Shown here in pieces: positions 34,734 to 43,456 of a stretch of 64,000 nucleotides of DNA; position 1 is the stretch's first letter; every line of letters begins with the position of its first letter. The stretch is taken from the NCBI GenBank assembly GCA_963755375.1, contig CAVWKG010000016.1, positions 248,001 through 312,000 of the forward strand. Reading direction: 5' to 3'. The notes under the pieces are model-generated. The model worked only from the letters and a program-made list of their open reading frames with translations, did not search any database and was not told the DNA's origin. This stretch comes from Bog-473 sp963755375 (GTDB lineage Bacteria > Actinomycetota > Acidimicrobiia > Acidimicrobiales > RAAP-2). The translations under genes and the position numbers were made by a program.

Positions 34734-35654
34734 GTGGCGAAAAGCGCCGTCTTCATCGACCTCGACCGAACCCTTCTGTGCCGGGCCTCCGGTCAGATCC
34801 TCAACCGTGCCCTCATGCAGGAGGGCGTGCTGCCCGAGGGGCGCTCGATCCCCGGCGACAAGATCCTCTATGCCGTCAATGACCGCCTGGGCGAGAACCT
34901 GTTCTCCATGGGACTCGTGCGGGCGGCGGCCCGGGTGGCCCGGGGCTGGCAGCAGGAGCAGGTCCAGGCAGCCGGCCGACGGGCGGTCGCCGCACTGAGC
35001 GAGATCGTGGCTCCGTTCGCGCCCCAACGCCTGGCCGCCTTCCGGGCCGAGGGCCACCGCCTGGTGTTGTCGACCACGACGCCGGCGGACATGATCGCCC
35101 CGTTCGCGGAGGCCATCGGCTTCGACGCTCTGATCGCGACGGCGTACGAGGTCAAAGACGGCCGCTATACGGGCCGGCTCTATGAGGGGTTTGTGTGGGG
35201 GACGGGCAAACTGCGCGCCGTGCGAGCCTGGGCCGGCGAGAACCGGATGGATCTGGCCGACTGCCACGCCTGCAGCGACAGCATCTTCGACGTGCCGCTC
35301 CTGTCGAGCGTGGGCATGCCGCACGCCGTCAATCCCGATCCCTCGCTCACGGTCGTGGCGACGGCGCGTCGCTGGCCGGTGGAATATTGGGACCGCCCCC
35401 CGGGCGTTCCCAGCGTCATCGGGCTCGAGCCGTACCACATGCTGCGCCCGTTCGTGCGCAAGCTGTCCTTCCCCTACCGCGCTTCGACATCGCCGGCGTG
35501 GAGCACGTGCCGGCGCGCGGTCCGGTGCTGTTGGCCGCCAACCATCGGAGCTACTTCGACGTGGCCGCCCTGGCGCTCGTCGCGCGTGACATCGGCCGCC
35601 CCGTGCGCTTCCTCGGCAAGAAGGAGATCTTCGACGCGCCCGTCGTCGGGATGA
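34734..35654 (+). CDS. HAD-IB phosphatase domain, first half of a frameshifted HAD-PlsC protein
   Basis: The frame reads a HAD-IB hydrolase from VAKSAVFIDLDRTLLC (nucleophile Asp and acid/base Asp in DLDRT) through LVLSTTTPADMIAPFAEAIG to DLADCHACSDSIFDVPLLSSVG and VIGLEPYHMLRPFVRKLSFPY. After Tyr at 35475-35477 the frame turns to nonsense, while frame +2 continues with RFDIAGVEHVP, the start of a PlsC acyltransferase domain. In actinobacteria such HAD-PlsC fusions are single proteins. GTG 34734 lacks a clear ribosome-binding site, so the start is uncertain. Confidence 0.75.
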   Translation: MAKSAVFIDLDRTLLCRASGQILNRALMQEGVLPEGRSIPGDKILYAVNDRLGENLFSMGLVRAAARVARGWQQEQVQAAGRRAVAALSEIVAPFAPQRLAAFRAEGHRLVLSTTTPADMIAPFAEAIGFDALIATAYEVKDGRYTGRLYEGFVWGTGKLRAVRAWAGENRMDLADCHACSDSIFDVPLLSSVGMPHAVNPDPSLTVVATARRWPVEYWDRPPGVPSVIGLEPYHMLRPFVRKLSFPYRASTSPAWSTCRRAVRCCWPPTIGATSTWPPWRSSRVTSAAPCASSARRRSSTRPSSG

Positions 35655-36109
35655 TTGCCCGCGCCATAGGCGGCATCCCCGTCGATCGCGGCAGCGGATC
35701 GGGCCAGCCCCTTCGTGCTGCCGAGTCCGCGCTGAAAGCGGGTGAGGTGGTGATCGTTCTCCCGCAGGGCACCATCCCGCGAGGGTACGACTTCTTCGAC
35801 CCTGTGCTCCACGGCAAGACGGGGACGGCCCGGTTGGCGGCGTCGACGGGCGCCACGGTCGTGCCCGTGGGTCTGTGGGGCACCGAGAAGGTGTGGCCGC
35901 GCTCGGCGCGCGTGCCGGATTTCACCCTGGTGCGCAACCCCCCGAAGGTCACGGTGCGGGTGGGCCGGCCGGTGCCGTTGTCGCTCACCGACGCCAAGTC
36001 GGATACGTCCGCCATCATGGCGGCCATCAGCGCGCTGTTGCCTCCCGAGTCGCGGGTGCGTCACGAGCCGACCGCCGAGGAGTTGGCTCGCAGCAAGCCC
36101 CCTCGGTGA
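35480..36109 (+). CDS. 1-acyl-glycerol-3-phosphate acyltransferase (PlsC) domain, second half of the frameshifted gene
   Basis: The frame gives the PlsC domain: ANHRSYFDVAAL (the HX4D catalytic motif), VRFLGKKEIF, the glycerol-phosphate-binding segment IPVDRGSG, VIVLPQGTIPRG and VVPVGLWGTEKVWP. It transfers an acyl chain to lysophosphatidate in phospholipid synthesis. The natural N-terminus is the HAD domain in another frame; one base appears to be missing between 35477 and 35480. A GTG at 35498 could restart translation but would drop conserved residues. Its TGA overlaps the MurT GTG. Confidence 0.75.
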   Translation, partial: RFDIAGVEHVPARGPVLLAANHRSYFDVAALALVARDIGRPVRFLGKKEIFDAPVVGMIARAIGGIPVDRGSGSGQPLRAAESALKAGEVVIVLPQGTIPRGYDFFDPVLHGKTGTARLAASTGATVVPVGLWGTEKVWPRSARVPDFTLVRNPPKVTVRVGRPVPLSLTDAKSDTSAIMAAISALLPPESRVRHEPTAEELARSKPPR

Positions 36110-37377
36110 GAGCCCGGCTCGCCAGCGCGACGGCGCGCGCCGTCAACGCCACTTCGCGGCGTCTCGGGCGCGGCCACGGCACGGTGGCCGGAGGCCGGGC
36201 GGGGCTGCGGCTCGACCCCCGCCTGCTCGAGCACCTGAGCGCGGGGCGCCAGGTCGCACTCGTCACGGGCACGAACGGGAAGACCACGACGACGCGGCTG
36301 CTCACGGTGGCGCTCGGCGCGACCGGCGACGCCGTCGTGAGCAACGAGACCGGTTCGAACATGCCCCCGGGACATGTCGCCGCGCTGGCGGGGTCGCACG
36401 CCCCGCGTGCCGTCCTCGAGACGGACGAGGTCTATCTTCCCCGCGTGCTCGCCGCGACGTCGGCCGCCACGGTGGTCCTGCTCAACCTGTCGCGGGACCA
36501 GCTCGACCGGACCAACGAGGTGCGCATGATCTCCGCGCGGTGGCGGGCGGCACTGGCGGCCGCACCGCGCACTCACGTCGTGGCCAACGCCGACGACCCT
36601 CTGGTGGTGTGGGGGGCGGGCGCCGCCCGCGACGTGCACTGGGTGGGTGCCGGCCTTCGTTGGCAGCACGATGCCGTCGGTTGCCCTTCCTGCGAAGGCC
36701 GCATCACGTTCACGGATGACGGCTGGTCGTGCGCGAGCTGTGGCTTTGCCCGCCCCGACTCTGAGGCGACCCTCGTGGTCACGGCGGATGGCGCGGGGCG
36801 CGGCGAATGGACCGACGGCAGAACGGCTCCCGTGCGGCTCTCGTTGCCCGGTCGGTTCAACCAGGCCAACGCCTTGATGGCGGCCGTGGCCGCCGAGGCG
36901 TCCGGCGTCGACGCCCTCGTGGCCCTCGCCGCCATGGAAGCCGTGCGGGAGGTGGCGGGTCGCTTCACGGTCCGCTCCTTCGGCGACGCCCGGGCCCGGC
37001 TGATGCTGGCCAAGAACCCCGCGGGCTGGGACGAGCTGCTCGACTTGGTGGCCGGTTCGGACGCGCCGGTCGTGGTCAGCATCAACGCGCGGATCGCCGA
37101 TGGCGCCGACCCCAGCTGGCTGTGGGACGTCCCCTTCGAACGGCTGGCCGGTCGCCACGTGGTGGCCACCGGCGACCGCTTCCGTGACCTGTCTGTCCGC
37201 CTGCACTACGGCGGAGTGCCCCACACCACCGAGCCCGAGCCCGTGGAGGCTGTCCGCCGCGCCGCCGGCGGGTCGCACGGTGAGGAGGGTCAGGACGGCC
37301 ACAGCGGTGGGGACGGAGTGGTCGACGTCATCGGGAACTACACCGCGTTCCACGACCTGCTGGGCGCGCCGGAATGA
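36106..37377 (+). CDS. murT: MurT, lipid II isoglutaminyl synthase catalytic subunit
   Basis: The 423-residue Mur-ligase-like protein has the ATP loop VTGTNGKTTTTRLL, a Cys4 zinc ribbon (CPSCEGRITF and CASCGF), the central Mur ligase motif FNQANALMA, and a C-terminal DUF1727 part (MLAKNPAGWDELLD). With GatD it amidates the D-Glu alpha-carboxyl of lipid II to D-isoglutamine. The GTG start overlaps the stop of the upstream PlsC frame, and its own stop overlaps the GatD ATG. Confidence 0.95.
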   Translation: MRARLASATARAVNATSRRLGRGHGTVAGGRAGLRLDPRLLEHLSAGRQVALVTGTNGKTTTTRLLTVALGATGDAVVSNETGSNMPPGHVAALAGSHAPRAVLETDEVYLPRVLAATSAATVVLLNLSRDQLDRTNEVRMISARWRAALAAAPRTHVVANADDPLVVWGAGAARDVHWVGAGLRWQHDAVGCPSCEGRITFTDDGWSCASCGFARPDSEATLVVTADGAGRGEWTDGRTAPVRLSLPGRFNQANALMAAVAAEASGVDALVALAAMEAVREVAGRFTVRSFGDARARLMLAKNPAGWDELLDLVAGSDAPVVVSINARIADGADPSWLWDVPFERLAGRHVVATGDRFRDLSVRLHYGGVPHTTEPEPVEAVRRAAGGSHGEEGQDGHSGGDGVVDVIGNYTAFHDLLGAPE

Positions 37378-38120
37378 CGACGTCGCTGCGCATCGCTGTC
37401 GTCTACCCCGACCTGCTGGGCACCTACGGCGACGGCGGGAACGGTCTGGTGCTGGCCCGGCGGGTGGCCTGGCGCGGCCTCGATGTCGAGCTGCTGCTGG
37501 CGCCCTCGGACCGTCCCCTTCCGGAGGCGGACGTCTACTGCCTGGGTGGGGGGGAGGACGGTCCCCAGGTCCGCGCCGCGCGGACACTCGTCGAGGACGG
37601 CACGCTGGCCCGGCGCGTCGCGGGAGGTGCCGTGGTCCTGGCGGTCTGCGCCGGGTTCCAGATCGTGGGGCGCACCTTCCCCGGTGCCGCCGGTGATGAG
37701 CACGAGGGAGTTGGGCTCCTCGGCGTCGACACGGTGAAGGGGGCGGGCACGCGCGCGGTGGGCGAAGTCCTGGTCGAGATGGACCCGTCGTCGCTCGGAC
37801 CGCTGCCCAGCCTGACCGGCTTCGAGAATCACGGGGGCACGACGTCGCGACAGGAGGGGACCGTGCCGCTGGGGCAGGTGGTCGTCGGAGTGGGCAACGG
37901 CGATGGCGACGGGAGCGAGGGCGCCGTGCAGGGTCGCGTCGTCGGGACGTACCTCCATGGTCCGGTGCTGGCGCGCAATCCGGAGTTGGCCGACCGGCTG
38001 CTCTCCTGGGCGCTCGGCGACGTGGCACTCGGACCGTTGGACGACGGGGCGTCGGAGAGCCTGCGCGAGGAGCGGCTCGCCACCGTCGGGGGCAAGCGGC
38101 GCCGCCGCAGGCGCCCGTAG
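37374..38120 (+). CDS. gatD: GatD, glutamine amidotransferase subunit of lipid II isoglutaminyl synthase
   Basis: The 248-residue class I amidotransferase has the nucleophile Cys92 in VLAVCAGFQIVG and the catalytic His195 in GTYLHGPVLARNPELAD. It supplies ammonia from glutamine to MurT. The ATG overlaps the MurT TGA (ATGA), as usual for this obligate pair. The C-terminus is strongly basic (a run of Arg and Lys). The cell wall of this organism should therefore carry amidated muropeptides. Confidence 0.95.
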   Translation: MTTSLRIAVVYPDLLGTYGDGGNGLVLARRVAWRGLDVELLLAPSDRPLPEADVYCLGGGEDGPQVRAARTLVEDGTLARRVAGGAVVLAVCAGFQIVGRTFPGAAGDEHEGVGLLGVDTVKGAGTRAVGEVLVEMDPSSLGPLPSLTGFENHGGTTSRQEGTVPLGQVVVGVGNGDGDGSEGAVQGRVVGTYLHGPVLARNPELADRLLSWALGDVALGPLDDGASESLREERLATVGGKRRRRRRP

Positions 38121-38169
38121 AAGCGACGGAACGGACAACGGACAGGGAGAGACGGGAGGACGGACTTCG

Positions 38170-38577
38170 ATGCGAACGGTGCTGAATCTGCTCTGGCTGG
38201 TGTTCTCGGGCTTGTGGCTGGCGATCGGGTACGCCCTGGCCGGCATCCTCCTGTGCCTTCTGATCATCACCATCCCCTTCGGGTTGGCCTGCTTCCGGCT
38301 GGCGGCATTCGTGTTGTGGCCGTTCGGGCGGGCCGTCGTGCGGAACCCGGAGGCCGGTGCACCCTCCACGTTGGCCAACGTCCTCTGGTTCGTCCTGGCG
38401 GGGTTGTGGATGGCCCTGTCCCACCTCATCCTCGGTGTGGTGCTCTGCCTCACCATCATCGGCATCCCGCTCGGCCTCGGGAACTTCAAACTGGCCGCCG
38501 TGGCCATCGCTCCGTTGGGCAAGGAAATCGTGCCGACGAGCGACCCGCGTGCCCAGGCAGGGGCCATCGTCTTCTGA
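38170..38577 (+). CDS. YccF-family inner membrane protein
   Basis: The 135-residue protein consists of two related halves, each with a hydrophobic pair and the conserved PFGLACFRLA / PLGLGNFKLA segment, as in YccF (two DUF307 repeats). Both halves contain LWxxxxGLW-type starts (LLWLVFSGLWLAIGYALAG and VLWFVLAGLWMALSHLILG). The role is unknown. It lies 49 bases after gatD with a GGGAGGACGG site upstream of ATG 38170. Confidence 0.92.
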   Translation: MRTVLNLLWLVFSGLWLAIGYALAGILLCLLIITIPFGLACFRLAAFVLWPFGRAVVRNPEAGAPSTLANVLWFVLAGLWMALSHLILGVVLCLTIIGIPLGLGNFKLAAVAIAPLGKEIVPTSDPRAQAGAIVF

Positions 38578-38581
38578 GCGC

Positions 38582-39415
38582 CTACCTCGCCTCGCTCCGC
38601 GGCGACGCGGACGCCAGCACGATCTCGGTGTCGCCCGGCCAGTCCCAGAACAGGCCGGTCGGCGAGCGTTCGCGCAGCAGCGCCCGGACCGCGTCCTCGA
38701 ACGAGTTGCGGCGGGTCCCGAAGCGGCGTGGTGGGGCGTACGACGTCGAGTAGTAGCCGGCTAACACCGACTCCACGTCGCGCACGAGGTCCGAGCGCCC
38801 CGGTGCGTAGATCGTGCGGCACGCACCGAAGCGCGACGCCCGGAGGTCGGCTTCGTGGAGGTGGGGCGTCGCGCGTCGACTCTGCTGGCGCAAGGGCTCG
38901 TCGTCGTCGACGGCGAACTGCCGCACGAGCTCCAATATCTGCTGCTCCGGGATCCGCGGCAGGTCGGGCGCCACCGGCTCCGGGCGCCCCTCGACCCGAT
39001 GACCGACGAGGGCGACGGCGCCCCCGGGCTCCAGCAACGCATGGACGGCATCGAGGACCGGTACGCCGGCCGTCCAGTGGTAGGACTGGCCGAAGGTCAC
39101 GAGCCGGCACGGGGCGAGGTCGAGCTGCCCGAGCCGTTCCGCAGTCCCCTCGACCCAGCGCAGGCCGTCGAGCCCCGCTTCCTCGGCCCGCCGCCGACCC
39201 TCGTCCAGCATGCCGGGGTCCGGATCGATCCCCACGGATTCGTCGAACGCCGGCGCCAGCTCGAGGGTCAGGACACCCGGGCCGCACCCGACATCGAGCA
39301 GACGCCCGCCGTCGTACGGCCCCAGCTCGCGCCGCAGGACGGGCAGGAGTTGGCGAGAGTAGGGGGGCCGGCCGGCCATGTAGAACGCCGACGCCTCGCG
39401 GTACACGTCGGACAT
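38582..39415 (-). CDS. SAM-dependent methyltransferase
   Basis: The 277-residue protein has motif I RLLDVGCGPGVLTLELA near residue 45, the acidic motif II (GIDPDPGML) and the later motif LLEPGGAVALVGH, typical of Methyltransf_11/25. The segment VTFGQSYHWTAG is shared with actinobacterial SAM methyltransferases of unknown substrate. ATG 39415 lies 5 bases after the MBL-fold gene stop on the same strand, so the two are probably cotranscribed. It converges on the yccF gene with a 4-base gap. Confidence 0.9.
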   Translation of the reverse strand: MSDVYREASAFYMAGRPPYSRQLLPVLRRELGPYDGGRLLDVGCGPGVLTLELAPAFDESVGIDPDPGMLDEGRRRAEEAGLDGLRWVEGTAERLGQLDLAPCRLVTFGQSYHWTAGVPVLDAVHALLEPGGAVALVGHRVEGRPEPVAPDLPRIPEQQILELVRQFAVDDDEPLRQQSRRATPHLHEADLRASRFGACRTIYAPGRSDLVRDVESVLAGYYSTSYAPPRRFGTRRNSFEDAVRALLRERSPTGLFWDWPGDTEIVLASASPRSEAR

Positions 39416-39420
39416 GGGCG

Positions 39421-40254
39421 TCAACCGGCCGGGCCCACATCCAGCGTCAGGAGGTCGTGGGCCAGGACCACCGTGCCGTCGAAGTGCTTGCTGGCCAGTG
39501 CGATCCAGTCTGATTCGGTCCCCGGCTGCGGTGCCGGGACGAGGTGGGTGAGGACGAGGGTGTCCACACGACCGCGTGCCGCAGTCTGCGCCGCGTCCTC
39601 CACCGACGAGTGGTAGTCGAGGACGTCGAGCAGCCGGGGCAGGCCGATCGGTTCGATCAGATCGGGTCGCACCACCGTGTGCACGAGCATGTTCGCCCCC
39701 GCACAGAGCTCGTCCAGTCCGCCGCACGGGACCGTGTCACCGGCGATGACGACGGACCGCCCGCCCTCCTCGACCCGGAAGCCCACGGTGGGGCGCACCG
39801 GGGCATGATCAGTGGGCGCGGCGGTGACCCGGACCTCGGCGTCCTGCAGGACCGTGCCGCGCTCGCATTCGACCACGTCTGCCGACGGCCGCCACTGCAG
39901 ATCGTCGTGGTGGGTCAAGCGGTAGCCGATGTCGAGCTGCAGCATGGCCTCGGTGGCCTGCAGCAGCGACGCCGTGCCGACCGGGCCGTAGACCGGGAGC
40001 GGGTGGGGCCGGAACGACGTGATCCAGCGCGACGTGACCACGTCGTTGAGGTCGGTGGTGTGATCGCTGTGGAGGTGGGTCAGGAAGAGCCCGCGCAGCG
40101 CTCCGGCGGCCGAGCCGGCGGCGGCGGCACGCATGAGGACGCCACGCCCGCAGTCGAAGAGGAGATCGCCCGCGCCGGTGCGCACCAGGGTCGATGGACC
40201 GGCGCGCCCGGGATCGGGCAGTGGGCTTCCACTGCCGAGGATGATCGTCTGCAT
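39421..40254 (-). CDS. MBL-fold metallohydrolase (RNase Z/arylsulfatase-like)
   Basis: The 277-residue protein has the zinc motif HxHxDH in FLTHLHSDHTTDL, the N-terminal ILGSGSPLPDPGRAGPS typical of the RNase Z-like group, further His ligands in PTDHAPV and DYHSS, and the distal VLTHLVP. It lacks the RNase Z flexible arm, so a small-molecule esterase, sulfatase or phosphodiesterase role is more likely than tRNA processing. ATG 40254 follows a GGAGG-like site; the gene is divergent from the DUF1330 gene. Confidence 0.88.
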   Translation of the reverse strand: MQTIILGSGSPLPDPGRAGPSTLVRTGAGDLLFDCGRGVLMRAAAAGSAAGALRGLFLTHLHSDHTTDLNDVVTSRWITSFRPHPLPVYGPVGTASLLQATEAMLQLDIGYRLTHHDDLQWRPSADVVECERGTVLQDAEVRVTAAPTDHAPVRPTVGFRVEEGGRSVVIAGDTVPCGGLDELCAGANMLVHTVVRPDLIEPIGLPRLLDVLDYHSSVEDAAQTAARGRVDTLVLTHLVPAPQPGTESDWIALASKHFDGTVVLAHDLLTLDVGPAG

Positions 40255-40364
40255 GGGATACGCCTCCTGGACTCGCGAGCTCAGCGCACCCTAGATCGCG
40301 CCGGCGGCGCCGGCCTGACACGGTTGCTACCATCCCGCGGCGCGCCGTCCCGGGAGGAGCCAGC

Positions 40365-40832
40365 GTGACGCAGTGGAGTGACGAGGAGGTTGCCGCGCTG
40401 ACCGGCGAGCTGGGAGCGCACGGCTTCGGGGGCATCAATCCGAGTGAGGACCAGCTGCGGGCGTTGCTGGTGTCCGACGCGGACGGGCCCCTGCAGTTCG
40501 TGAATTTGTTGTCCTACCGCGCCGAGGCGCGCTATCCGGAGGGACACGAGCTGGCCGGCGCCGGTCTCAGCGGCGCCGAGGCCTACGGCCGCTACGGGGT
40601 CGTCGCGCTCGACCACGTTGTTCGGAGGGGCGGGGTGCTCGTCCTCTACAACGACGTGCTCCAGGTCCTGATCGGCCAGACCAGTCCCTGGGACCAGATC
40701 GCCATCATGCAGTACCCCGGCACCGACGCCTTCGTGGACATGATCCGGGACCCCGAGTACCAGGCCGGACTGGTGCACCGCGACGCCGGACTGGCCGAGA
40801 CGGCGATCCTCGTCTCCCGTTCCCTTCTCTGA
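40365..40832 (+). CDS. DUF1330-like dimeric alpha/beta-barrel protein
   Basis: The 155-residue protein fits the DUF1330 pattern: QFVNLLSYRAEARYPEG, GAEAYGRYGVVALDHV, the strand after GGVLVLYND, and the C-terminal WDQIAIMQYPGTDAFVDMIRDPEYQAGLVHRDAGL. Proteins of this fold are small dimeric barrels and their activity is unknown. The GTG start at 40365 has GGGAGGAG upstream. It is monocistronic and convergent with the PlsC-LarA-ADH-FAR operon. Confidence 0.8.
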   Translation: MTQWSDEEVAALTGELGAHGFGGINPSEDQLRALLVSDADGPLQFVNLLSYRAEARYPEGHELAGAGLSGAEAYGRYGVVALDHVVRRGGVLVLYNDVLQVLIGQTSPWDQIAIMQYPGTDAFVDMIRDPEYQAGLVHRDAGLAETAILVSRSLL

Positions 40833-40895
40833 GCCGACCTCATCCTCGACCCGACGGAGGTCAGACCCGAACGGCCCGAGCAACACTGCGGCCGG

Positions 40896-41867
40896 TCAGT
40901 CCGGCCACTCCGAGCCCCGCTCCCGCGACGGAGGCTCGTCAAGGGCCCAGGCCCGACGCCAGGGCGACGCGACCGGTCCCCGATGCGCCGCCTCGGCCCC
41001 CTCGACCGGCGCCACGGCGCTGACCGAGCGCCTGGCCTGCCACCAGTCCGAGTGGACCTCCCGCGACAGGGTGGCGACCGCGGCCTCGACACGGTCCGAA
41101 AAACGATGCGCGTTCTCGCCCTCGTCCGGCGTCATCGGCGCTCCGAAGAGGACCGCGATGGGGGAGCGGCGCAGTCGGCGGCCCCGCTGGGCCTCGGTGC
41201 CGGACCCGCCCGGTGCCCGCGCGCCGGGTTCCACCTTCTTGGGCAGCACGTGCCGCGTCCCGTGGAGGTAGACCGGCACCACCGGACGGCCCGTTCGTCG
41301 CGCCAGGTAGGCGGCCCCGCCGCGGAACGGCTGGGTCCAGCCATCGGGCGAGCGGCCGCCCTCCGGGAAGATCACGAGGCTCCAGCCGCCCTCGACGAGC
41401 TCGGCCGCCGTGTCGGCGGACTTCCGGTTCACCTTGCTGCGCTCGATTGGTATCGCGGTCAGCGCGAACGACCACAGCACCGACTTCCAGGTGCGATCGA
41501 AGAAGTAGTCCGAGGCCGCCGCCACCACGGTGCGGTGACGGAACTCCACCGGCAACGTCGTGAGCAGCAGGGGTGTGTCGATGTGGCTGGCATGGTTGGC
41601 CGCGAAGATCACCGGCCCCTCGACGTGTTGGAGGTGCTCCAGTCCCCGCACCGTCGCCGGCGCCAGTAGCCGGGCCGTGGGTCGGGTGATGTTGTCCATG
41701 ACCACCGCCCGGGCCAGCCGTACGGGATAGCGGCGTGACCATTCGTGGTCGTAGTCGAGCCCGACCTTGCGTTCGGGATCGGGTCGTTCGACCGTCGTCG
41801 GCCAGGCGGGCGCGGCGAGGGGGAAGCGCGCCGAACGAATGCGGCCGCGCAGCCCCGGGCCCGCCAT
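40896..41867 (-). CDS. Lysophospholipid (1-acylglycerol-3-phosphate) acyltransferase, PlsC family
   Basis: The 323-residue protein has the HX4D motif in FAANHASHIDTPLLL, the glycerol-binding ALTAIPIERSK, and VIFPEGGRSPDG. The C-terminal 90 residues are extra compared with typical PlsC and are basic and low in conservation. It is the last gene of the four-gene operon; its ATG shares a base with the LarA-like stop. It may acylate a lysolipid or an alcohol made by the reductase upstream. Confidence 0.9.
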   Translation of the reverse strand: MAGPGLRGRIRSARFPLAAPAWPTTVERPDPERKVGLDYDHEWSRRYPVRLARAVVMDNITRPTARLLAPATVRGLEHLQHVEGPVIFAANHASHIDTPLLLTTLPVEFRHRTVVAAASDYFFDRTWKSVLWSFALTAIPIERSKVNRKSADTAAELVEGGWSLVIFPEGGRSPDGWTQPFRGGAAYLARRTGRPVVPVYLHGTRHVLPKKVEPGARAPGGSGTEAQRGRRLRRSPIAVLFGAPMTPDEGENAHRFSDRVEAAVATLSREVHSDWWQARRSVSAVAPVEGAEAAHRGPVASPWRRAWALDEPPSRERGSEWPD

Positions 41868-43456
41868 CAGTGCACGTCCGACATCAAGATCGGCGGGTTG
41901 TGCATGTGCGTCAACGTGGGCGAGGGTCCGACGACGTCGGAGGCGATCTCGAGGGCGTCGTCGAGTGAGCTCGCCGGTGAGAAGCCGAGCCGGCGCACGG
42001 CCTTGCTGTCGCCACCGACGACGATGACCCGGCCCAGGTGCGCCAACGCGTGTGCGCACCAGTACCACATGTAGAAGGGGTGCACGCCGTGGTAGGCGTG
42101 GCCCGTCCGGTAGAGGTGCACGTACCACGGGTCGGTGGCGAAGGACTCCTCGAACTCCTTGTGCATCTGCACCGGGTCAACGGTCTGTGTCAGCACCTGC
42201 TCGTAGAAGTCGATGTAGCTCGGGTGATGGCCGGGGTGGAACTCGGGTCGGGTCGGGTGCTTCATGATCACCACGCCGCCCTCGCGCACGAGCGGCTTGC
42301 CGCGGTACATGTTGAAGAAGTAGCCGAGACCGAGACAGGCCACGAGGATCGGGTTCATGATGGAGTTCACGTTGTAGGGGCAGATGTAGGGCAGTCCCAT
42401 GGTGAGGATGTCGGTCTGGCCCTCGACGTCGACGCCCTGCTGGGCCCAGACGTTGGCCGTGGTGAGCGCGTGGACGGCCTCCACCTCGCCCGCCTGCACG
42501 GAGGTCAGTGCGTGGGGGGAGCGGATGGAGTGAAAGATCTGACGGGCCAGGCGCGGCGGCGTCTTGGACAGCGCCGTCGACGTGGCCGCATAGGTGGCGC
42601 GGTCGCGCAGCGACCACTCCCACTCCCGCTTCTGTAGGAACCCGAAGTTCGAGGGGAACGTGTCGTTGTTGAGCGTCGTCTCAATCTGGAAGATCTTCAC
42701 CCCCGACTCCGCGATCAGTCGGCCCATGCGCCAGTTCGACGAGTGCAACTCGGAGGCTGGCTGGTCCATGAACGATTTCGAATGGCGCATCGTCTGCGGG
42801 TTGTGGTGGTGGCGCAGGCTGCGGTAGCTGGCGAGTCCCGTGGCCACGCTCTTGTGGCCGCCGTCCATGGCGACCAGGTTGATGTTCACGTAGACCAGCA
42901 GGTCCGAGGTGGCCGCCCGCTTGTTGATCTCCACCTCCTCGCCCTGGTCGGTCTCGCCGATGAAGAGGAGGTTGTCGGGGTCCTCGGCGTCGTGCTGGGT
43001 CAGCAGGCCGTGGGGGGCGAAGGCGTCGTAGACCCGGTCGCCCAAGGCGTGGCGCAGCTCGTCTTCGGTCATGCGGCGATGCAGGGCCAGCGCAGCCACC
43101 AGCTCCAGGTCGTCGACCCCGGCCTCCGCCGCCATGTCGAGCACGGTCTCGATCACCATCTGGCGGATGTCGGGTGCCTCCATCGGTGGCAACGGCAGCG
43201 AGACGTCGTCGAAGCAGATGGTGAGCTTCATGCCGGGGCGGAGCAGAGCCGGCAACGGGTCGCGGTCGCCCTCGGGGTGCAGCAGCGCGTGGCGGATGGC
43301 GCGGTACGGATCCTCGATCGCCTTCACGGGCTCAGGGGCGTAAATGACGCGACTGCCTTCGGGCAGCGCCTCGAGGCCGAAGCCCTCGCCGCTCCAGAAC
43401 AGTGTCGGTGGCGTCGATTTGTCCACCTCGAGGACGAAGCCTGGCCGGCGACTCAT
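41867..43456 (-). CDS. LarA-like (DUF2088) nickel-pincer racemase family protein
   Basis: The 529-residue protein matches the LarA/DUF2088 family. His126 in ALHRRMTEDEL parallels the catalytic GTHR-x-x-T-x-E segment; His155 stands in QHDAEDPDNLLFIGET; Lys202 stands in MDGGHKSVATGLAS, where lactate racemase binds the nickel-pincer cofactor; a His cluster follows (RHHHNP). The D-x-T-R motif of LarA is replaced by FDDVSLPLPP, and the C-terminus is longer. No larB, larC or larE lies in the window. Racemisation or dehydrogenation of a 2-hydroxy compound is possible; the substrate is unknown. Confidence 0.85.
   Translation of the reverse strand: MSRRPGFVLEVDKSTPPTLFWSGEGFGLEALPEGSRVIYAPEPVKAIEDPYRAIRHALLHPEGDRDPLPALLRPGMKLTICFDDVSLPLPPMEAPDIRQMVIETVLDMAAEAGVDDLELVAALALHRRMTEDELRHALGDRVYDAFAPHGLLTQHDAEDPDNLLFIGETDQGEEVEINKRAATSDLLVYVNINLVAMDGGHKSVATGLASYRSLRHHHNPQTMRHSKSFMDQPASELHSSNWRMGRLIAESGVKIFQIETTLNNDTFPSNFGFLQKREWEWSLRDRATYAATSTALSKTPPRLARQIFHSIRSPHALTSVQAGEVEAVHALTTANVWAQQGVDVEGQTDILTMGLPYICPYNVNSIMNPILVACLGLGYFFNMYRGKPLVREGGVVIMKHPTRPEFHPGHHPSYIDFYEQVLTQTVDPVQMHKEFEESFATDPWYVHLYRTGHAYHGVHPFYMWYWCAHALAHLGRVIVVGGDSKAVRRLGFSPASSLDDALEIASDVVGPSPTLTHMHNPPILMSDVH

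Noticed and set aside
39421..40254. RNase Z (tRNA 3' processing)
   Set aside because: The zinc motif is right but the flexible arm and some family-specific segments are missing, so a small-molecule hydrolase is more likely.
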